64,000 nt of DNA from Parasalinivibrio latis (GTDB lineage: Bacteria > Pseudomonadota > Gammaproteobacteria > Enterobacterales > Vibrionaceae): NCBI RefSeq assembly GCF_036825535.1, contig NZ_CP098812.1, positions 2,170,001-2,234,000 of the forward strand. Reading direction: 5' to 3'. How positions within the stretch are numbered: the stretch's first letter is position 1; each line of letters begins with the position of its first letter. The notes under the pieces are model-generated. The model was not told where the DNA came from and ran no database searches. It saw only the letters and a program-made list of their open reading frames with translations. Position numbers and translations under genes: made by a program. This document shows positions 8,752 through 18,289 of this stretch, in pieces.

Positions 8752-9477
8752 ATGAAAAAAATCGTACTTTCCACCCTGCTCGCGGCAGTGCTTCCTTTGA
8801 CAGTACACGCGGCAAACTGGAGCTACAGCGGCGATACCGGTGTCGAAACTTGGGGTGAAAAATATCCTGTCTGTGAATTAGGGGAGAACCAGTCCCCTAT
8901 CAACATTACCAAAGCCCACAACACCCACCTTGAGCCACTGAACATCCACTATGAAGGACAAGTGGCAAAAATCGTGAACAACGGGCATACCATTGAGGGC
9001 GTCGTGGAGGGAAATAACACCCTGAAACTTGATGGTGACGTTTATACCTTAAAGCAGGTTCATTTCCATACACCTTCTGAAAACCATATAAATGGCAAAA
9101 CCTTTCCAATGGAAGCGCATTTTGTCCATCAGGATGCTGAAGGTAACCTCGCTGTTGTGGCTGTTATGTTCCAAAATGGCATCCGTGAAAACGATACACT
9201 CGGTAAAATCACCACCCATCTTCCGGCAAGTGGCAAAAGCGTAGTCCCTGATGGCACACTTTCCCCAGCCGATCTTCTGCCACCTTATTACGCCACTTAC
9301 TACCGCTACAACGGGTCGCTGACTACGCCACCATGTAGTGAGGGCGTGCGCTGGCTAGTGATAAAAGACACCCAGACAGCTTCAAAAGATCAGATCAGTG
9401 CAATGCATGCGATGATGGGTAAAAACGCCCGCCCGATCCAGGACATCAATGCCCGGGTTATTGTTGGCAACCGCTGA
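8752..9477 (+). CDS. Periplasmic alpha-type carbonic anhydrase
   Basis: A 241-residue zinc enzyme interconverting CO2 and bicarbonate. A signal peptide ends at about VHA-AN (residue 21), so it acts in the periplasm. The alpha-class signatures are all present: QSPINI, zinc ligands His104 and His106 in VHFHTPSENH and His123 in EAHFVHQD, and the substrate-pocket block SLTTPPCSEGVRWLV. The ATG at 8752 directly begins the signal peptide; an in-frame ATG at 8731 would add seven polar residues before it. A hairpin terminator follows. Likely roles are CO2 supply or periplasmic pH control. Confidence 0.92.
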   Translation: MKKIVLSTLLAAVLPLTVHAANWSYSGDTGVETWGEKYPVCELGENQSPINITKAHNTHLEPLNIHYEGQVAKIVNNGHTIEGVVEGNNTLKLDGDVYTLKQVHFHTPSENHINGKTFPMEAHFVHQDAEGNLAVVAVMFQNGIRENDTLGKITTHLPASGKSVVPDGTLSPADLLPPYYATYYRYNGSLTTPPCSEGVRWLVIKDTQTASKDQISAMHAMMGKNARPIQDINARVIVGNR

Positions 9478-9484
9478 AGGTAAT

Positions 9485-9507
9485 AAGGAGCAGCAAACCT
9501 GCTCCTT
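9485..9507. terminator. Bidirectional terminator between carbonic anhydrase and the RecQ-like gene
   Basis: Perfect stem AAGGAGCAG (9485-9493) and CTGCTCCTT (9499-9507) with a 5-base loop, followed by TT on the plus strand. It lies between two convergent genes and can serve both. Confidence 0.8.
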
Positions 9508-9515
9508 TTCTTAGA

Positions 9516-11441
9516 CTACTCCATCACAGGGAATGCCAGCCGGACCTGCTCTAACACATCTGCGTAGGGGTAATTTTCCAGTTTCCCATACCCTTCCATT
9601 TTGCTCGCTTTCAATTTGGTTCCTGCAGGTGTCGCTATACCACACAGGAAACGGGTAAGCGTCGCCGAGGAGAGGGCTTCTTCACTGGCTTTAATCAGGG
9701 GCTGGCACCAGGCAACCAGCTTTTCAGGGATTATCGGAGATAACACATCCTGGCCCGGGAGGTTGGCAACTTTTCCCCGGCACACTGAACAATGTCCACA
9801 CCGCTGTGGTGCGTGTTCATCGGCAAAATAGTTTGCCAATGCATGGCTGAGGCAAGTATCTGATTCAAACAATGCCAACATCGCATGTACCCTTGCGACT
9901 TCACTGGCTTCTTTCCGCGCAAAGTAGCTGTAAATTTTCTCTACCAGAACGTCCATAGGCTGTGTCGCAGGCAAAATACGGTACACATCCGTCATCTGCT
10001 TACTTTCCAATTCTATCCAGCCTTGTTCCGCAAAGTAATCCAGCGCAGCGACTACCCGCTTCCTCTCTGCGCCATAGCCTCGCCACATTGCTTCAAAGTC
10101 GAGGGTGTACCACAACCTCCCTTTGGGTGATGCGGCAAAAATAGCGGAAACAAAATCCCGGCGTTCACCTTCAAAGCGGGAAACGATACTTTCACGCGAC
10201 CCAACGAGTTTGAACCGGTAGTCAGCATAGTAACTGTACAGCGGCTCTAATACCCCTTCCAATTCCAGATAAACCAAGAGCGTTTTGAGCGGTAATTGCC
10301 TGATGTTGCTGTCTCGGGAAAGGCTGTAAAGCTGCACCTCCCACTGCCCGGTATGCTGGCTGATATCATCCAGCACATAACGGATGCTGCTGCGATCTGG
10401 GGTATCACCATAAACAAAATTCTCCAGGACGCTTAAGCCCTGACGGTTAGCAAGTACGGTACACTCTGAATGTTGGCCATCCCGTCCGGCCCGGCCGATT
10501 TCCTGGCTGTAGTTTTCTATGGATTTCGGTAAATCAAAATGGATAACACGCCGGATATTGGCTTTGTCCACACCCATTCCAAAAGCGATAGTGGCCACAA
10601 TACAGGGGATAGTCCCAGCCATAAATGCCGACTGGATCTCCTCGCGCACCTCGCTCTTCATGCCGGCATGATAAGCCCTGGCATGGATACCCGAATCCTT
10701 CAAAAACGCCGCAACCTGCTCGGCGGTATGTTGTAAGGTGACGTAAATAACAGTAGGCGCCTCTGGCTCAGCGCGCAGCATGTTCAGGAGCGCATAGTCT
10801 TTGTCCCTTTCCGGGCAAGGGTAAACATTGAGGTCGAGATTTTTCCGGTAAAAACCGGTAACCACAATGTCATCCCGTCCAATGCCGAATTTCTCACCCA
10901 TATCGTCAATAACAGCCGGCGTTGCTGTGGCAGTCAGGAGCAGTACCTGCTGGATATTGAGTTGCTGACGGTAGACCGGCAGTTTCAGGTAATCCGGGCG
11001 AAAGTTATGGCCCCACTCTGAAATACAGTGAGCCTCATCGACAACGAGCAGAGAGATAGGAACCCTGGAAATAAATTGGCGAAAGCGTTCATTTTTCAGG
11101 CGTTCCACGGAAATCATCAGGATCTTAATCTCCCCTTCCCTCACCCCCTGCATTACTCTCTGGCTTTCTTCCCAGCTCTGGGAAGAATCTATAGAACCGG
11201 CGGCAATGCCTTTGCTGCGGAGAAAATCCAACTGATCTTTCATAAGTGCCAAGAGAGGGGAAATCACCAGCGTCAGATGAGGGAGATGCAGTGCCGGCAG
11301 TTGATAGCAAAGTGACTTGCCGGAGCCCGTTGGGAAAATTGCGGCTGCTGATTGACCATTCAAAACTTTATCAACAACTGCTTGCTGGCCGCCCCTGAGG
11401 CTTTCAAACCCAAATACCCGATGTAACGTCTCTTGGTACAT
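9516..11441 (-). CDS. RecQ-family ATP-dependent DNA helicase
   Basis: A 641-residue superfamily 2 helicase acting 3' to 5' on DNA. Motifs in order: Walker A PTGSGKS, DEAH-type box VVDEAHCISEWGH, TATAT (motif III), AFGMGVDK and the arginine-finger block QEIGRAGRDG. A zinc-binding cluster CGHCSVC lies at about 555, after which a short tail replaces the HRDC domain of true RecQ. Hence it is a RecQ paralogue rather than RecQ itself. The ATG at 11441 has a GGGG ribosome site; an in-frame GTG further upstream is less likely. It is head-to-head with the HrpB-like helicase gene. Confidence 0.85.
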   Translation of the reverse strand: MYQETLHRVFGFESLRGGQQAVVDKVLNGQSAAAIFPTGSGKSLCYQLPALHLPHLTLVISPLLALMKDQLDFLRSKGIAAGSIDSSQSWEESQRVMQGVREGEIKILMISVERLKNERFRQFISRVPISLLVVDEAHCISEWGHNFRPDYLKLPVYRQQLNIQQVLLLTATATPAVIDDMGEKFGIGRDDIVVTGFYRKNLDLNVYPCPERDKDYALLNMLRAEPEAPTVIYVTLQHTAEQVAAFLKDSGIHARAYHAGMKSEVREEIQSAFMAGTIPCIVATIAFGMGVDKANIRRVIHFDLPKSIENYSQEIGRAGRDGQHSECTVLANRQGLSVLENFVYGDTPDRSSIRYVLDDISQHTGQWEVQLYSLSRDSNIRQLPLKTLLVYLELEGVLEPLYSYYADYRFKLVGSRESIVSRFEGERRDFVSAIFAASPKGRLWYTLDFEAMWRGYGAERKRVVAALDYFAEQGWIELESKQMTDVYRILPATQPMDVLVEKIYSYFARKEASEVARVHAMLALFESDTCLSHALANYFADEHAPQRCGHCSVCRGKVANLPGQDVLSPIIPEKLVAWCQPLIKASEEALSSATLTRFLCGIATPAGTKLKASKMEGYGKLENYPYADVLEQVRLAFPVME

Positions 11442-11612
11442 TTTTTCCCCGGTTTCCGTTTCTTCCACTTTTTACTTTGCAAAAGGCTAACGCGAATCCT
11501 TTAATTTATCGACGCCAATTGTGGTTTTTTCTGGTTTGGTATGGCTTTACACCCTGACAAGCCAGTCAATTACTTTTCAGGCTTCGAGACATATCAGTTA
11601 AACTCCCCGGTA

Positions 11613-14015
11613 ATGAACACCATCAGGACAACTGACACCGTGACTATCCCTGCAACCTTCCCAATTTCCGCCATCGAAGCAGACTTTCACCAACACATTG
11701 AAAGCCAGCACCTGGTGATAGAAGCAGAAACCGGTTCCGGTAAGTCCACCCATCTCCCGGTCTGGGCTTCTGACCACGGCCGGGTTCTGGTTATCCAGCC
11801 ACGCCGGATTGCCTGTACATCCCTGGCAGAATTTATCGCAACACAAAAAGATGAGCCAGTTGGGAAGTCTGTGGGTTATGCCATACGCTTTGAAGGTCAG
11901 TTTTCAGAAAACACCCGTATTGTTTTCGCCACGCCCGGTGTCGCATTACGCTGGCTAAGTGAAGACGGTCTCGCGCACTTTGATATCGTCATGGTTGACG
12001 AAATGCACCTTCGCCGCTGGGATACCGACATACTGACCGCCATGTTGCTGGAAACGGGCAAACACCGGCTGATCATCACCTCCGCGACGCTGGATGCAAA
12101 CAAGCTCACCGCTTACGTCAGCGGAATGGCCCTAAAAGCAGAAGGGCGCAATTACCCCGTTGCTGTGCGTTACATTGCTAAAGACTCTCGTTTCGGACCG
12201 GATATCCGGGGCATTGACCGAAAAGTGCAGCAAGCCGTTGCGGATATTTGGGACGAAACCGAAGGCGATATACTGGTTTTTTTGCCGGGAAGGAAAGAAA
12301 TTTCCCAGTGCCAGTCAATCCTCCGGGGGCTGGATGCAGATATCATCCCGCTTCACGCCAGTGTGTCAGACGGTGACCGCCAGCGAGCACTGACCGCTAC
12401 ACAGCATAACTCGCTAAGACGGATCATCCTGGCAACCAATGTGGCTGAAACCTCGCTGACAATTCCCGGTGTCACTGTGGTCATTGACAGCGGCCTTGAA
12501 CGCCGGACCCATCAGCGAAATGGCCGCACGGTGCTGGGTTTGCACAGTATTTCGCGGGCAAGTGCAGAGCAACGTAAAGGTCGGGCCGGTCGTGTTGCCC
12601 CTGGCATTTGTCTGAGACTGTATGGCAGCGCGGCTCCTTTGGAAGCCACAACGCCTCCCGATTTGCAACGGGAAGAACTCGTTGAGCCCATGCTGGCTGC
12701 AGCCTGTTGTGGTTACCGTTTGGCAGATCTGCCGTTACCGGACAGTCTGCCGGAAAAAACACTTGCAGCCGCAACGTCTTCACTACAGAAAATGGGAGCC
12801 ATTGACGGATATGGTCACGTTACAGAACATGGGAAAGTACTCTATCCCCTCCCTATAGATACCCTTTTTGCCCACCTCATTTCGGTTATAAAAGAACCCG
12901 CTGTTAAGGAAGCGATGGTTGACCTTGCAGCGGCACTTTCCTTGCCCCAGCGCCTTTGGTCCATGCCCAGTTCTGAACATGCCATTGATGAACTCAGTAA
13001 GTGGGAACCACTTGGTTGTGACGCTGTCACTCTAATTCGACTGGTTCGTGAACCCGTTCCTGAATTTCTCACCGTTGATGATGATATGCGAAAGGAAGCC
13101 CGCCTGCTTTCAAACCAAATGCGGGAAGCGCTCAATCTCCCTGCACTCAAAAACACCTCCCCGCTATACAGGGAGCCTTTGATTCAACAGGTTATGCAGA
13201 CTGCACCTGAACTGGTATTCGTACGCAGGGAAAGACGCCGCCAGGCTTTAGGAAATGGCATGGTGGAATGCAGTACCGGGCGGGACACCCGCTTCCCGGA
13301 TTCAGCAGAAGCCGCCATTGTATTTGACCAGCACGCCGTACCGGGAAAAGGAGTGAAGCAAAACCTTGCTTTCGCAACCTGTATAGCTCCGGTGACATTC
13401 CGGCAACTCGCTGATTCATGCTTTGGAGAAGAGCAACCCGGACAAACAGTGACAGATGACAACGGTCAGTGCCTGACGGAAATTCATCGTGTTTTTGTTG
13501 GCAGAGTGATAGCAACCCGAACCGAAGTGCCCAAGGGAGAAATGGCCCGAGAAGTGGCCGTAGACCAAATACTGTCCGGGGAGATCATGCCGGGCCTTGC
13601 CGATACATTGAGCACAGCAATCCACCAGTGGAACCTCTACCTGGCGCTGGGGCAATACAACCCTGATTTTTGCAGCCGCAGCCCACAGGCTGTGCATTTC
13701 GAAACCTGGCTTACCCAGCAGATTGAAGATCTCGGCATTGAGTCACCGGAAGATCTGCAGCTCTTCGAGCCTTCAGATTTTATTTTTGACGGAATCCCCG
13801 AATGGGAGCGGAAAGACTTCGATGAAGCCTACCCGCATGAGGTTAAATTATCCGACCTGACACTCCGGATTGAGTATGATCCTCCCCGCAAACAGGTCAC
13901 TGCCATACACGTTGACGGAGGGCGCAAGGCAGATCCAAAACGTTGGGAACTGCCTCGCTGGCAAGGGTGGCGTGTACAGTACAGGAAAGCCAGCCGGACA
14001 ATTGATATCAAGTAA
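11613..14015 (+). CDS. HrpB-like DEAH-box ATP-dependent helicase
   Basis: An 800-residue superfamily 2 helicase. Motifs: Walker A EAETGSGKST, Walker B VDEMH (DEMH rather than the usual DEAH/DEFH), TSAT, NVAETSLTIPG and QRKGRAGRVAPG. Length and architecture resemble HrpB, a putative RNA helicase, but the C-terminal 300 residues do not show the HrpB-type ending clearly, so no symbol is given. The start is uncertain: ATG at 11613 puts the Walker A motif at the usual distance, while ATG at 11541 would add 24 unconserved residues; neither has a good ribosome site. It is divergent from the RecQ-like gene. RNA is the likelier substrate by family. Confidence 0.8.
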   Translation: MNTIRTTDTVTIPATFPISAIEADFHQHIESQHLVIEAETGSGKSTHLPVWASDHGRVLVIQPRRIACTSLAEFIATQKDEPVGKSVGYAIRFEGQFSENTRIVFATPGVALRWLSEDGLAHFDIVMVDEMHLRRWDTDILTAMLLETGKHRLIITSATLDANKLTAYVSGMALKAEGRNYPVAVRYIAKDSRFGPDIRGIDRKVQQAVADIWDETEGDILVFLPGRKEISQCQSILRGLDADIIPLHASVSDGDRQRALTATQHNSLRRIILATNVAETSLTIPGVTVVIDSGLERRTHQRNGRTVLGLHSISRASAEQRKGRAGRVAPGICLRLYGSAAPLEATTPPDLQREELVEPMLAAACCGYRLADLPLPDSLPEKTLAAATSSLQKMGAIDGYGHVTEHGKVLYPLPIDTLFAHLISVIKEPAVKEAMVDLAAALSLPQRLWSMPSSEHAIDELSKWEPLGCDAVTLIRLVREPVPEFLTVDDDMRKEARLLSNQMREALNLPALKNTSPLYREPLIQQVMQTAPELVFVRRERRRQALGNGMVECSTGRDTRFPDSAEAAIVFDQHAVPGKGVKQNLAFATCIAPVTFRQLADSCFGEEQPGQTVTDDNGQCLTEIHRVFVGRVIATRTEVPKGEMAREVAVDQILSGEIMPGLADTLSTAIHQWNLYLALGQYNPDFCSRSPQAVHFETWLTQQIEDLGIESPEDLQLFEPSDFIFDGIPEWERKDFDEAYPHEVKLSDLTLRIEYDPPRKQVTAIHVDGGRKADPKRWELPRWQGWRVQYRKASRTIDIK

Positions 14016-14021
14016 CTTCAG

Positions 14022-14351
14022 CTATGCTTCCACAACCGGTGCTTCGGGGGCATTGTTTTGCACAGATTTAATGCCGTTTTCCATCGCAGCTTTACTCGAA
14101 TAGTATTCACTGCGGCCAATTTCCTGATGATTGGCCGCTTTGAGAATAAAATAGGGTTCGCTGTTTTTATTCTCCCTTCGTTCGAAACGCTCATCCAAAG
14201 GCGCATTTTTCCTGACAGATTCAATTCCATTTTGTGCAGCTGCTTTGGTCGTATACAGCTCACTTGTCAAAATAACCTGACCGTTACTTGCCTTGAGGTT
14301 AAACATAAACTGGCCGTTGTTCGCGGTCTTTAACTCGAACTTTCCTGGCAT
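14022..14351 (-). CDS. yegP: YegP family protein (two DUF1508 repeats)
   Basis: A 109-residue cytoplasmic protein made of two tandem copies of the DUF1508/UPF0339 unit: FELKTANNGQFMFNLKASNG in the first and PYFILKAANHQEIGRSEYY in the second, each ending in an Ala-rich helix plus a KSVQNNAP-like turn. E. coli YegP has the same length and repeat structure; its function is not established. The start is set at 14351 by an AGAGGA ribosome site 7 bases upstream. It converges with the helicase gene, whose stop is only 6 bases away. Confidence 0.85.
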   Translation of the reverse strand: MPGKFELKTANNGQFMFNLKASNGQVILTSELYTTKAAAQNGIESVRKNAPLDERFERRENKNSEPYFILKAANHQEIGRSEYYSSKAAMENGIKSVQNNAPEAPVVEA

Positions 14352-14532
14352 GGCAAAGTCCTCTTTCTTGTTATGGACGGTTCGTGAATATTCCACGCGT
14401 TTGTATGTAACACCGGGTAATTATGGAAGGGAGTCATTAAGACATTACGCGCAAATTTAAGATGCACGATCAATGAATATGGCAGGAACGCCGTAGTACA
14501 ATACGGCCGCAATTGATTGTGGAGAAAAGATT

Positions 14533-14877
14533 TTGCGATACGTTATTTTTAAAAACACTGCCCTTGCACTCATACTGGGCACCTCTCTCTCTTCCTATGC
14601 AAATGCAGCCGGTAACCCTGAAGCCGGTCATATTAAATCCCCAAGCTGCCGGTTTTGCCACGGTGAAAATGGTATTGCCCAGCGCAGCGATTACCCGAAC
14701 CTTCAGGGCCAGAATGAGCAATACCTAATCAATGCAATGAATGCATACCGTGACAATCTTCGCACCGGTCCAATGGCTGCAATGATGAAAGCCCAGTTAT
14801 CCTCACTCAATGAACAGGACATAGCCGATATCGCCGCGTATTACGCCGAAATGGGCAAGGGAAAATCTGGAAATTGA
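14533..14877 (+). CDS. Small periplasmic c-type cytochrome (class I)
   Basis: A 114-residue precursor with a signal peptide ending at about ANA-AG (residue 26). The single heme c attachment motif is CRFCH, and a Met-containing stretch (GPMAAMM) offers the sixth iron ligand. The mature protein of about 88 residues has the size and helix pattern of cytochrome c553/c4-half electron carriers. The start is a TTG at 14533 with a GGAG site 8 bases upstream; no ATG is suitably placed. It is monocistronic as far as visible, so its redox partner is unknown. Confidence 0.85.
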   Translation: MRYVIFKNTALALILGTSLSSYANAAGNPEAGHIKSPSCRFCHGENGIAQRSDYPNLQGQNEQYLINAMNAYRDNLRTGPMAAMMKAQLSSLNEQDIADIAAYYAEMGKGKSGN

Positions 14878-15071
14878 CAGGACAGTGATGATCATCACAG
14901 ACTGAAGTGCCCGCATTTTTATACAAGAAAAGTGTGTAATATGTCTCAAAGTTGAGCTAAACGTCACGGTTTAGGTTAAAAGACGGCTGAAACACAGAAA
15001 AGATGCCCGTCTCAGCTTTGGATCGTGTCACAATAGCTGGTCATAGGGAAACAGAACAAGGAAGGTTACCG

Positions 15072-15257
15072 ATGTCATCAGACTATGATTACGGCACAGT
15101 GGTTGAAGAATCACCTTCTACGCGCACCAGGTCTAAAAATAGCCGCTCTAACTCCGTATCAGAGAAACAGCGCAAAGCCCATGAAGCCAGACGACGGATA
15201 GAACTCCTAAACGAATTGAAAGAAGCCGGTCTGACAGAAGACGAATTCTATTCCTGA
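15072..15257 (+). CDS. PA3496-family small protein
   Basis: A 61-residue, highly charged protein. A Ser/Thr/Arg-rich N-terminus is followed by a helical Arg/Glu-rich segment (KAHEARRRIELLNELKEAG) and the ending LTEDEFYS. This pattern matches the PA3496 family, sometimes described as putative envelope-integrity proteins; its biochemical role is unknown. The ATG at 15072 is chosen because AAGGAAGG lies about 8 bases upstream, although the frame is open from 15003. A strong hairpin follows directly. Confidence 0.75.
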   Translation: MSSDYDYGTVVEESPSTRTRSKNSRSNSVSEKQRKAHEARRRIELLNELKEAGLTEDEFYS

Positions 15258-15269
15258 TTCTATGCATCT

Positions 15270-15291
15270 ATACCCCTCTCCCGAGGGGTAT
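15270..15291. terminator. Terminator between the PA3496-family gene and the ABC operon
   Basis: Perfect stem ATACCCCT (15270-15277) and AGGGGTAT (15284-15291) with a 6-base loop, then a T-rich tail. It lies between the stop of the small gene and the stop of the convergent ABC permease gene, so it probably serves both. Confidence 0.75.
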
Positions 15292-15298
15292 TTGAAAT

Positions 15299-16429
15299 TT
15301 AGTCCAGTCGTTTCCTGAAGCGCAGCGACGCCACCATTAAACCTACCAACGTAAACCCGCACAACCAAAGTGTGTCATCCATCAAATCTTCCACCTGAGC
15401 GTCCCGAAGGACTATACCCCGGATTAACCGCATAAAGTGTGTAGCTGGCAGGATCTCTGCGATCCACTGGGCAGGCTCTGGCATTGCATCATAAGGGAAC
15501 ATAAACCCAGACAGCAGGATAGAGGGCAACAAAACAAATACCGTCATCTGCATTGCCTGGAGTTGTGTTTTGGCGATGGTTGAAATAACCAGGCCAAGCG
15601 TCAGGCTGGCAGAAATAAACAAAAGTGAGGCAGTAAACAGGGAATCCAGCCCTCCCCGCACGGGGACGTTGAACAGGTAGTACCCGACGGTAAGTATGAT
15701 CGCGGTTTGAAGTAACCCTACCAACACAAAGGGCAGCACCTTTCCAACCATCAACTCCAGCGGCCTGACCGGGGTATTAATGAGAAATTCCATATTCCCC
15801 TGCTCGCGCTCGCGCACAATGGCCGCTGATGTAAACAGTACCATGGTCATCGTCAGGATAACGGCAAGCAAGCCGGGAACAATATTTACTGCTGATCGTT
15901 GTTCAGGGTTAAAGTAATTCACTACCTCCAATGCAGGCACTTTTTTCTCCAGCGGCAAACCTGACAAAGGTTTCAACGGCATATTTCTCAGTGTACTGAT
16001 TGCGGCAGCCACCATGGTATCGGAACCATCCACAATCCACTGCCCGACGGGCCGCGCTGTTTCAGGAAAAGCGTTGTTGTTGTAGTCAGGGTGGGTGAAA
16101 AGGCGACGCTCAAAGTCGGTTGGATACACCAGTACCGCTTTTACCTCGCCCCTTGTAATCGCAGCTTCAGCCTGTTTCACCGTCGGATACACAGTGACAA
16201 AATCCACTACCTGCGAAGCGGAAATATCTGCTGTCAACTGGCGACTGAAACTGGAGTGGCTTTGATCAACCAATGCTGCGGGGATATGCCGGACATCAGT
16301 ATTGATGGCATACCCGAACATAATCAACTGCACCAGTGGAATCATGACCACCATCGCGAAAGTCATCCTGTCCCTTGAAAGCTGCCGCAGTTCCTTTTTC
16401 ACTACTGCCAGAATCCTAGCCAGCCACAT
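15299..16429 (-). CDS. ABC-2 type transporter permease (YbhR/YhhJ-like)
   Basis: A 376-residue inner-membrane subunit. It has one N-terminal transmembrane helix (FAMVVMIPLVQLIMFGYAI), a large periplasmic domain of about residues 45-175, and then five C-terminal helices, which is the usual ABC2_membrane_3 topology of drug-export permeases. The conserved REREQGNMEFL block lies between helices. It is the last gene of a four-gene operon and its start overlaps the ATPase gene by 14 bases. I chose the ATG at 16429; earlier in-frame starts would lie deep within the ATPase gene. E. coli YbhS and YbhR are two permeases, whereas only one is present here. Confidence 0.87.
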   Translation of the reverse strand: MWLARILAVVKKELRQLSRDRMTFAMVVMIPLVQLIMFGYAINTDVRHIPAALVDQSHSSFSRQLTADISASQVVDFVTVYPTVKQAEAAITRGEVKAVLVYPTDFERRLFTHPDYNNNAFPETARPVGQWIVDGSDTMVAAAISTLRNMPLKPLSGLPLEKKVPALEVVNYFNPEQRSAVNIVPGLLAVILTMTMVLFTSAAIVREREQGNMEFLINTPVRPLELMVGKVLPFVLVGLLQTAIILTVGYYLFNVPVRGGLDSLFTASLLFISASLTLGLVISTIAKTQLQAMQMTVFVLLPSILLSGFMFPYDAMPEPAQWIAEILPATHFMRLIRGIVLRDAQVEDLMDDTLWLCGFTLVGLMVASLRFRKRLD

Positions 16430-17342
16430 CGCGCAACCCTCCGGTACAGGTGACAAATACATCTTCAAGGCTTGGCCTGACACTTTCCACCCGGACACCG
16501 TTGTATACAAGTTGCTGTATCCAGCTTACAGGGTCAGAAACTGCCTTATCTACCAGAACCCTTAGACGGATACCCAATTGTGCTGCTGATAATATCCCAG
16601 GCTGATCCAGAAGATTTTTTTTCAGCGTGCGAAGATCCGTCGCCTCTATTTCAATCACGTTTGCACCCATACCCTCCATGAGGGACTCAGGTGATCCGTC
16701 AGCCCGTTTCTGGCCCCGTTCAAGAATCGCAAGCCGGTGGCAACGCTCTGCTTCGTCCATGTAATGCGTAGAAACCAAAATGGTGGTGCCGTCATTACAG
16801 AGATCAAAAAGGCGCTCCCAAAAGTCACGTCGGTTTTCCGGGTCTACCGCAGACGTTGGCTCATCAAGAAACAACAATTCTGGACGGTGAATGGTTGCAG
16901 CCGCCAAAGCGAGCCTCTGTTTCTGCCCCCCACTCATCGACCCGGCCATCTGTTTCTGGCGGTCTGATAAACCATAAATTGAAAGAAGTTCATCTACTCT
17001 GGCTTTGCCCTGACGCCCCAGCCCGTAGATTTGCCTAACAAATTCGAGGTTTTCCCTAACGGTGAGGTTGTCATAAAGGGAAAACTTCTGGGTCATGTAG
17101 CCTATGCGCAGGCGCAATTTTTCTGCATCACCCGGCACATTCAAACCAAGGACATTCACCTCACCCTCGGTTGGTGACAACAGGCCGGTCAGCATCCTGA
17201 TTGAGGTGGACTTGCCACAGCCGTTCGGCCCTAAAAATCCGTAGATAGTCCCCCGCTGTATTTCCAAATCCAACCCATCAACTGCCGTCATACGGCCAAA
17301 GCGTTTGGTCATCCCGGACGTTTTGATGGCGAAATCAGTCAT
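16416..17342 (-). CDS. ABC transporter ATP-binding protein (YbhF-like)
   Basis: A 308-residue cytoplasmic ATPase energising the neighbouring permease. Walker A GPNGCGKST, Q-loop region YMTQKFSLYD, signature MSGGQKQRL, Walker B LLFLDEPTSAVD and the switch His (STHYMDEAERC) are all present, so it should be active. It has a single nucleotide-binding domain, unlike E. coli YbhF, which has two. The gene overlaps the upstream lipoprotein gene by 4 bases (ATGA) and the downstream permease by 14, so the three are translationally coupled. Confidence 0.9.
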   Translation of the reverse strand: MTDFAIKTSGMTKRFGRMTAVDGLDLEIQRGTIYGFLGPNGCGKSTSIRMLTGLLSPTEGEVNVLGLNVPGDAEKLRLRIGYMTQKFSLYDNLTVRENLEFVRQIYGLGRQGKARVDELLSIYGLSDRQKQMAGSMSGGQKQRLALAAATIHRPELLFLDEPTSAVDPENRRDFWERLFDLCNDGTTILVSTHYMDEAERCHRLAILERGQKRADGSPESLMEGMGANVIEIEATDLRTLKKNLLDQPGILSAAQLGIRLRVLVDKAVSDPVSWIQQLVYNGVRVESVRPSLEDVFVTCTGGLRDVAG

Positions 17343-18289
17343 GGCAACACGACCTGTGCCGGTAAACCGGCAGGCAACCCGGTGGCATTCTCTTCAAGTT
17401 GTACTTCCATTTCATACATCAACCTTGCCCGGTCATTCTCGGTTAACGCGAAATAAGGGGTGAAAACGGATTCGGAAGATATCCAGCGAACATGTCCTTC
17501 GAAAACGGTTTCACTGCCATCAACCTGAACGTCCAGTTGCTGGCCGACTTTAAGGTTAATCCGATCAGGTTCCGGAACATAAACCCTTGCATAAGGGCTC
17601 CTGTCAGCAAGAAGCACAGCTACGGGGGCACCGGCTGGAATTCTTTCCCCCTGGAACCAAGGCAATGAATCAATCCAGCCGTTTGCCGGGGCAGTAAGAA
17701 GCGTGTCATCATACTTGTGCTGGGCTGCTTCCACCTTCGACTGAGCCTCTTCTACTGACATTTTGGCCTGCTCAATCTGTTCGGCCCGGGTTCCCGCTTT
17801 TAGCAGCGCCAGTTGTTGGCGGGCTTCCTCAAGCCGAGCTTCTGAATTGTCCCGCAGTGCCCTGGCACTATCCAATTCAGCCTTTCCTTGCACCCCTCGC
17901 TTCACCAGGGACTGGGTCCGGGTAAAATGTTTCACGGCATCCTCAAGTGTCGCTTCAGCCCCGACTACCCGTGCAACGGCCACAGCAATATCCTCTTTAC
18001 GAGGTCCACTTTCCAATTCAGCCAGGCGAGCTTTGGCTCCGACCAACGCCGCTTTTGTACGGTTAAGTTCACTCGCCGCCAGCGTACCGTCCAGCCGGCC
18101 GATACCCTGACCTTTTTTCACTTCCTGCCCCTCTTTGACATCCAGCGTTACCAGGGTTTCTGACTGTGGTGCTGTTACAAGGTACCGATCCATTTCCAGC
18201 GTACCCAAAGCGACATTGACTTCCTGCTGTTGGCACCCTGAAAGAAAAAAGCCTGCGAGTAAGATCATTATTGATTTAGTGCTAGTCAT
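17339..18289 (-). CDS. HlyD/YbhG-type membrane-fusion lipoprotein
   Basis: A 316-residue periplasmic adaptor of an ABC exporter. The lipobox FLSGC at the end of the signal peptide marks it as a lipoprotein, whereas YbhG of E. coli is membrane-anchored. A biotinyl-lipoyl-like segment (VTLDVKEGQEVKKGQGIGRL) flanks a long coiled-coil hairpin (about residues 75-190, rich in Glu, Ala, Lys and Arg). A beta-barrel part follows (PYARVYVPEPDRINLKVGQ). The ATG at 18289 has GGAGG 6 bases upstream and overlaps the end of the TetR gene by 8 bases. The substrate is unknown; by analogy with ybhGFSR it could be drugs or cations. Confidence 0.85.
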   Translation of the reverse strand: MTSTKSIMILLAGFFLSGCQQQEVNVALGTLEMDRYLVTAPQSETLVTLDVKEGQEVKKGQGIGRLDGTLAASELNRTKAALVGAKARLAELESGPRKEDIAVAVARVVGAEATLEDAVKHFTRTQSLVKRGVQGKAELDSARALRDNSEARLEEARQQLALLKAGTRAEQIEQAKMSVEEAQSKVEAAQHKYDDTLLTAPANGWIDSLPWFQGERIPAGAPVAVLLADRSPYARVYVPEPDRINLKVGQQLDVQVDGSETVFEGHVRWISSESVFTPYFALTENDRARLMYEMEVQLEENATGLPAGLPAQVVLP

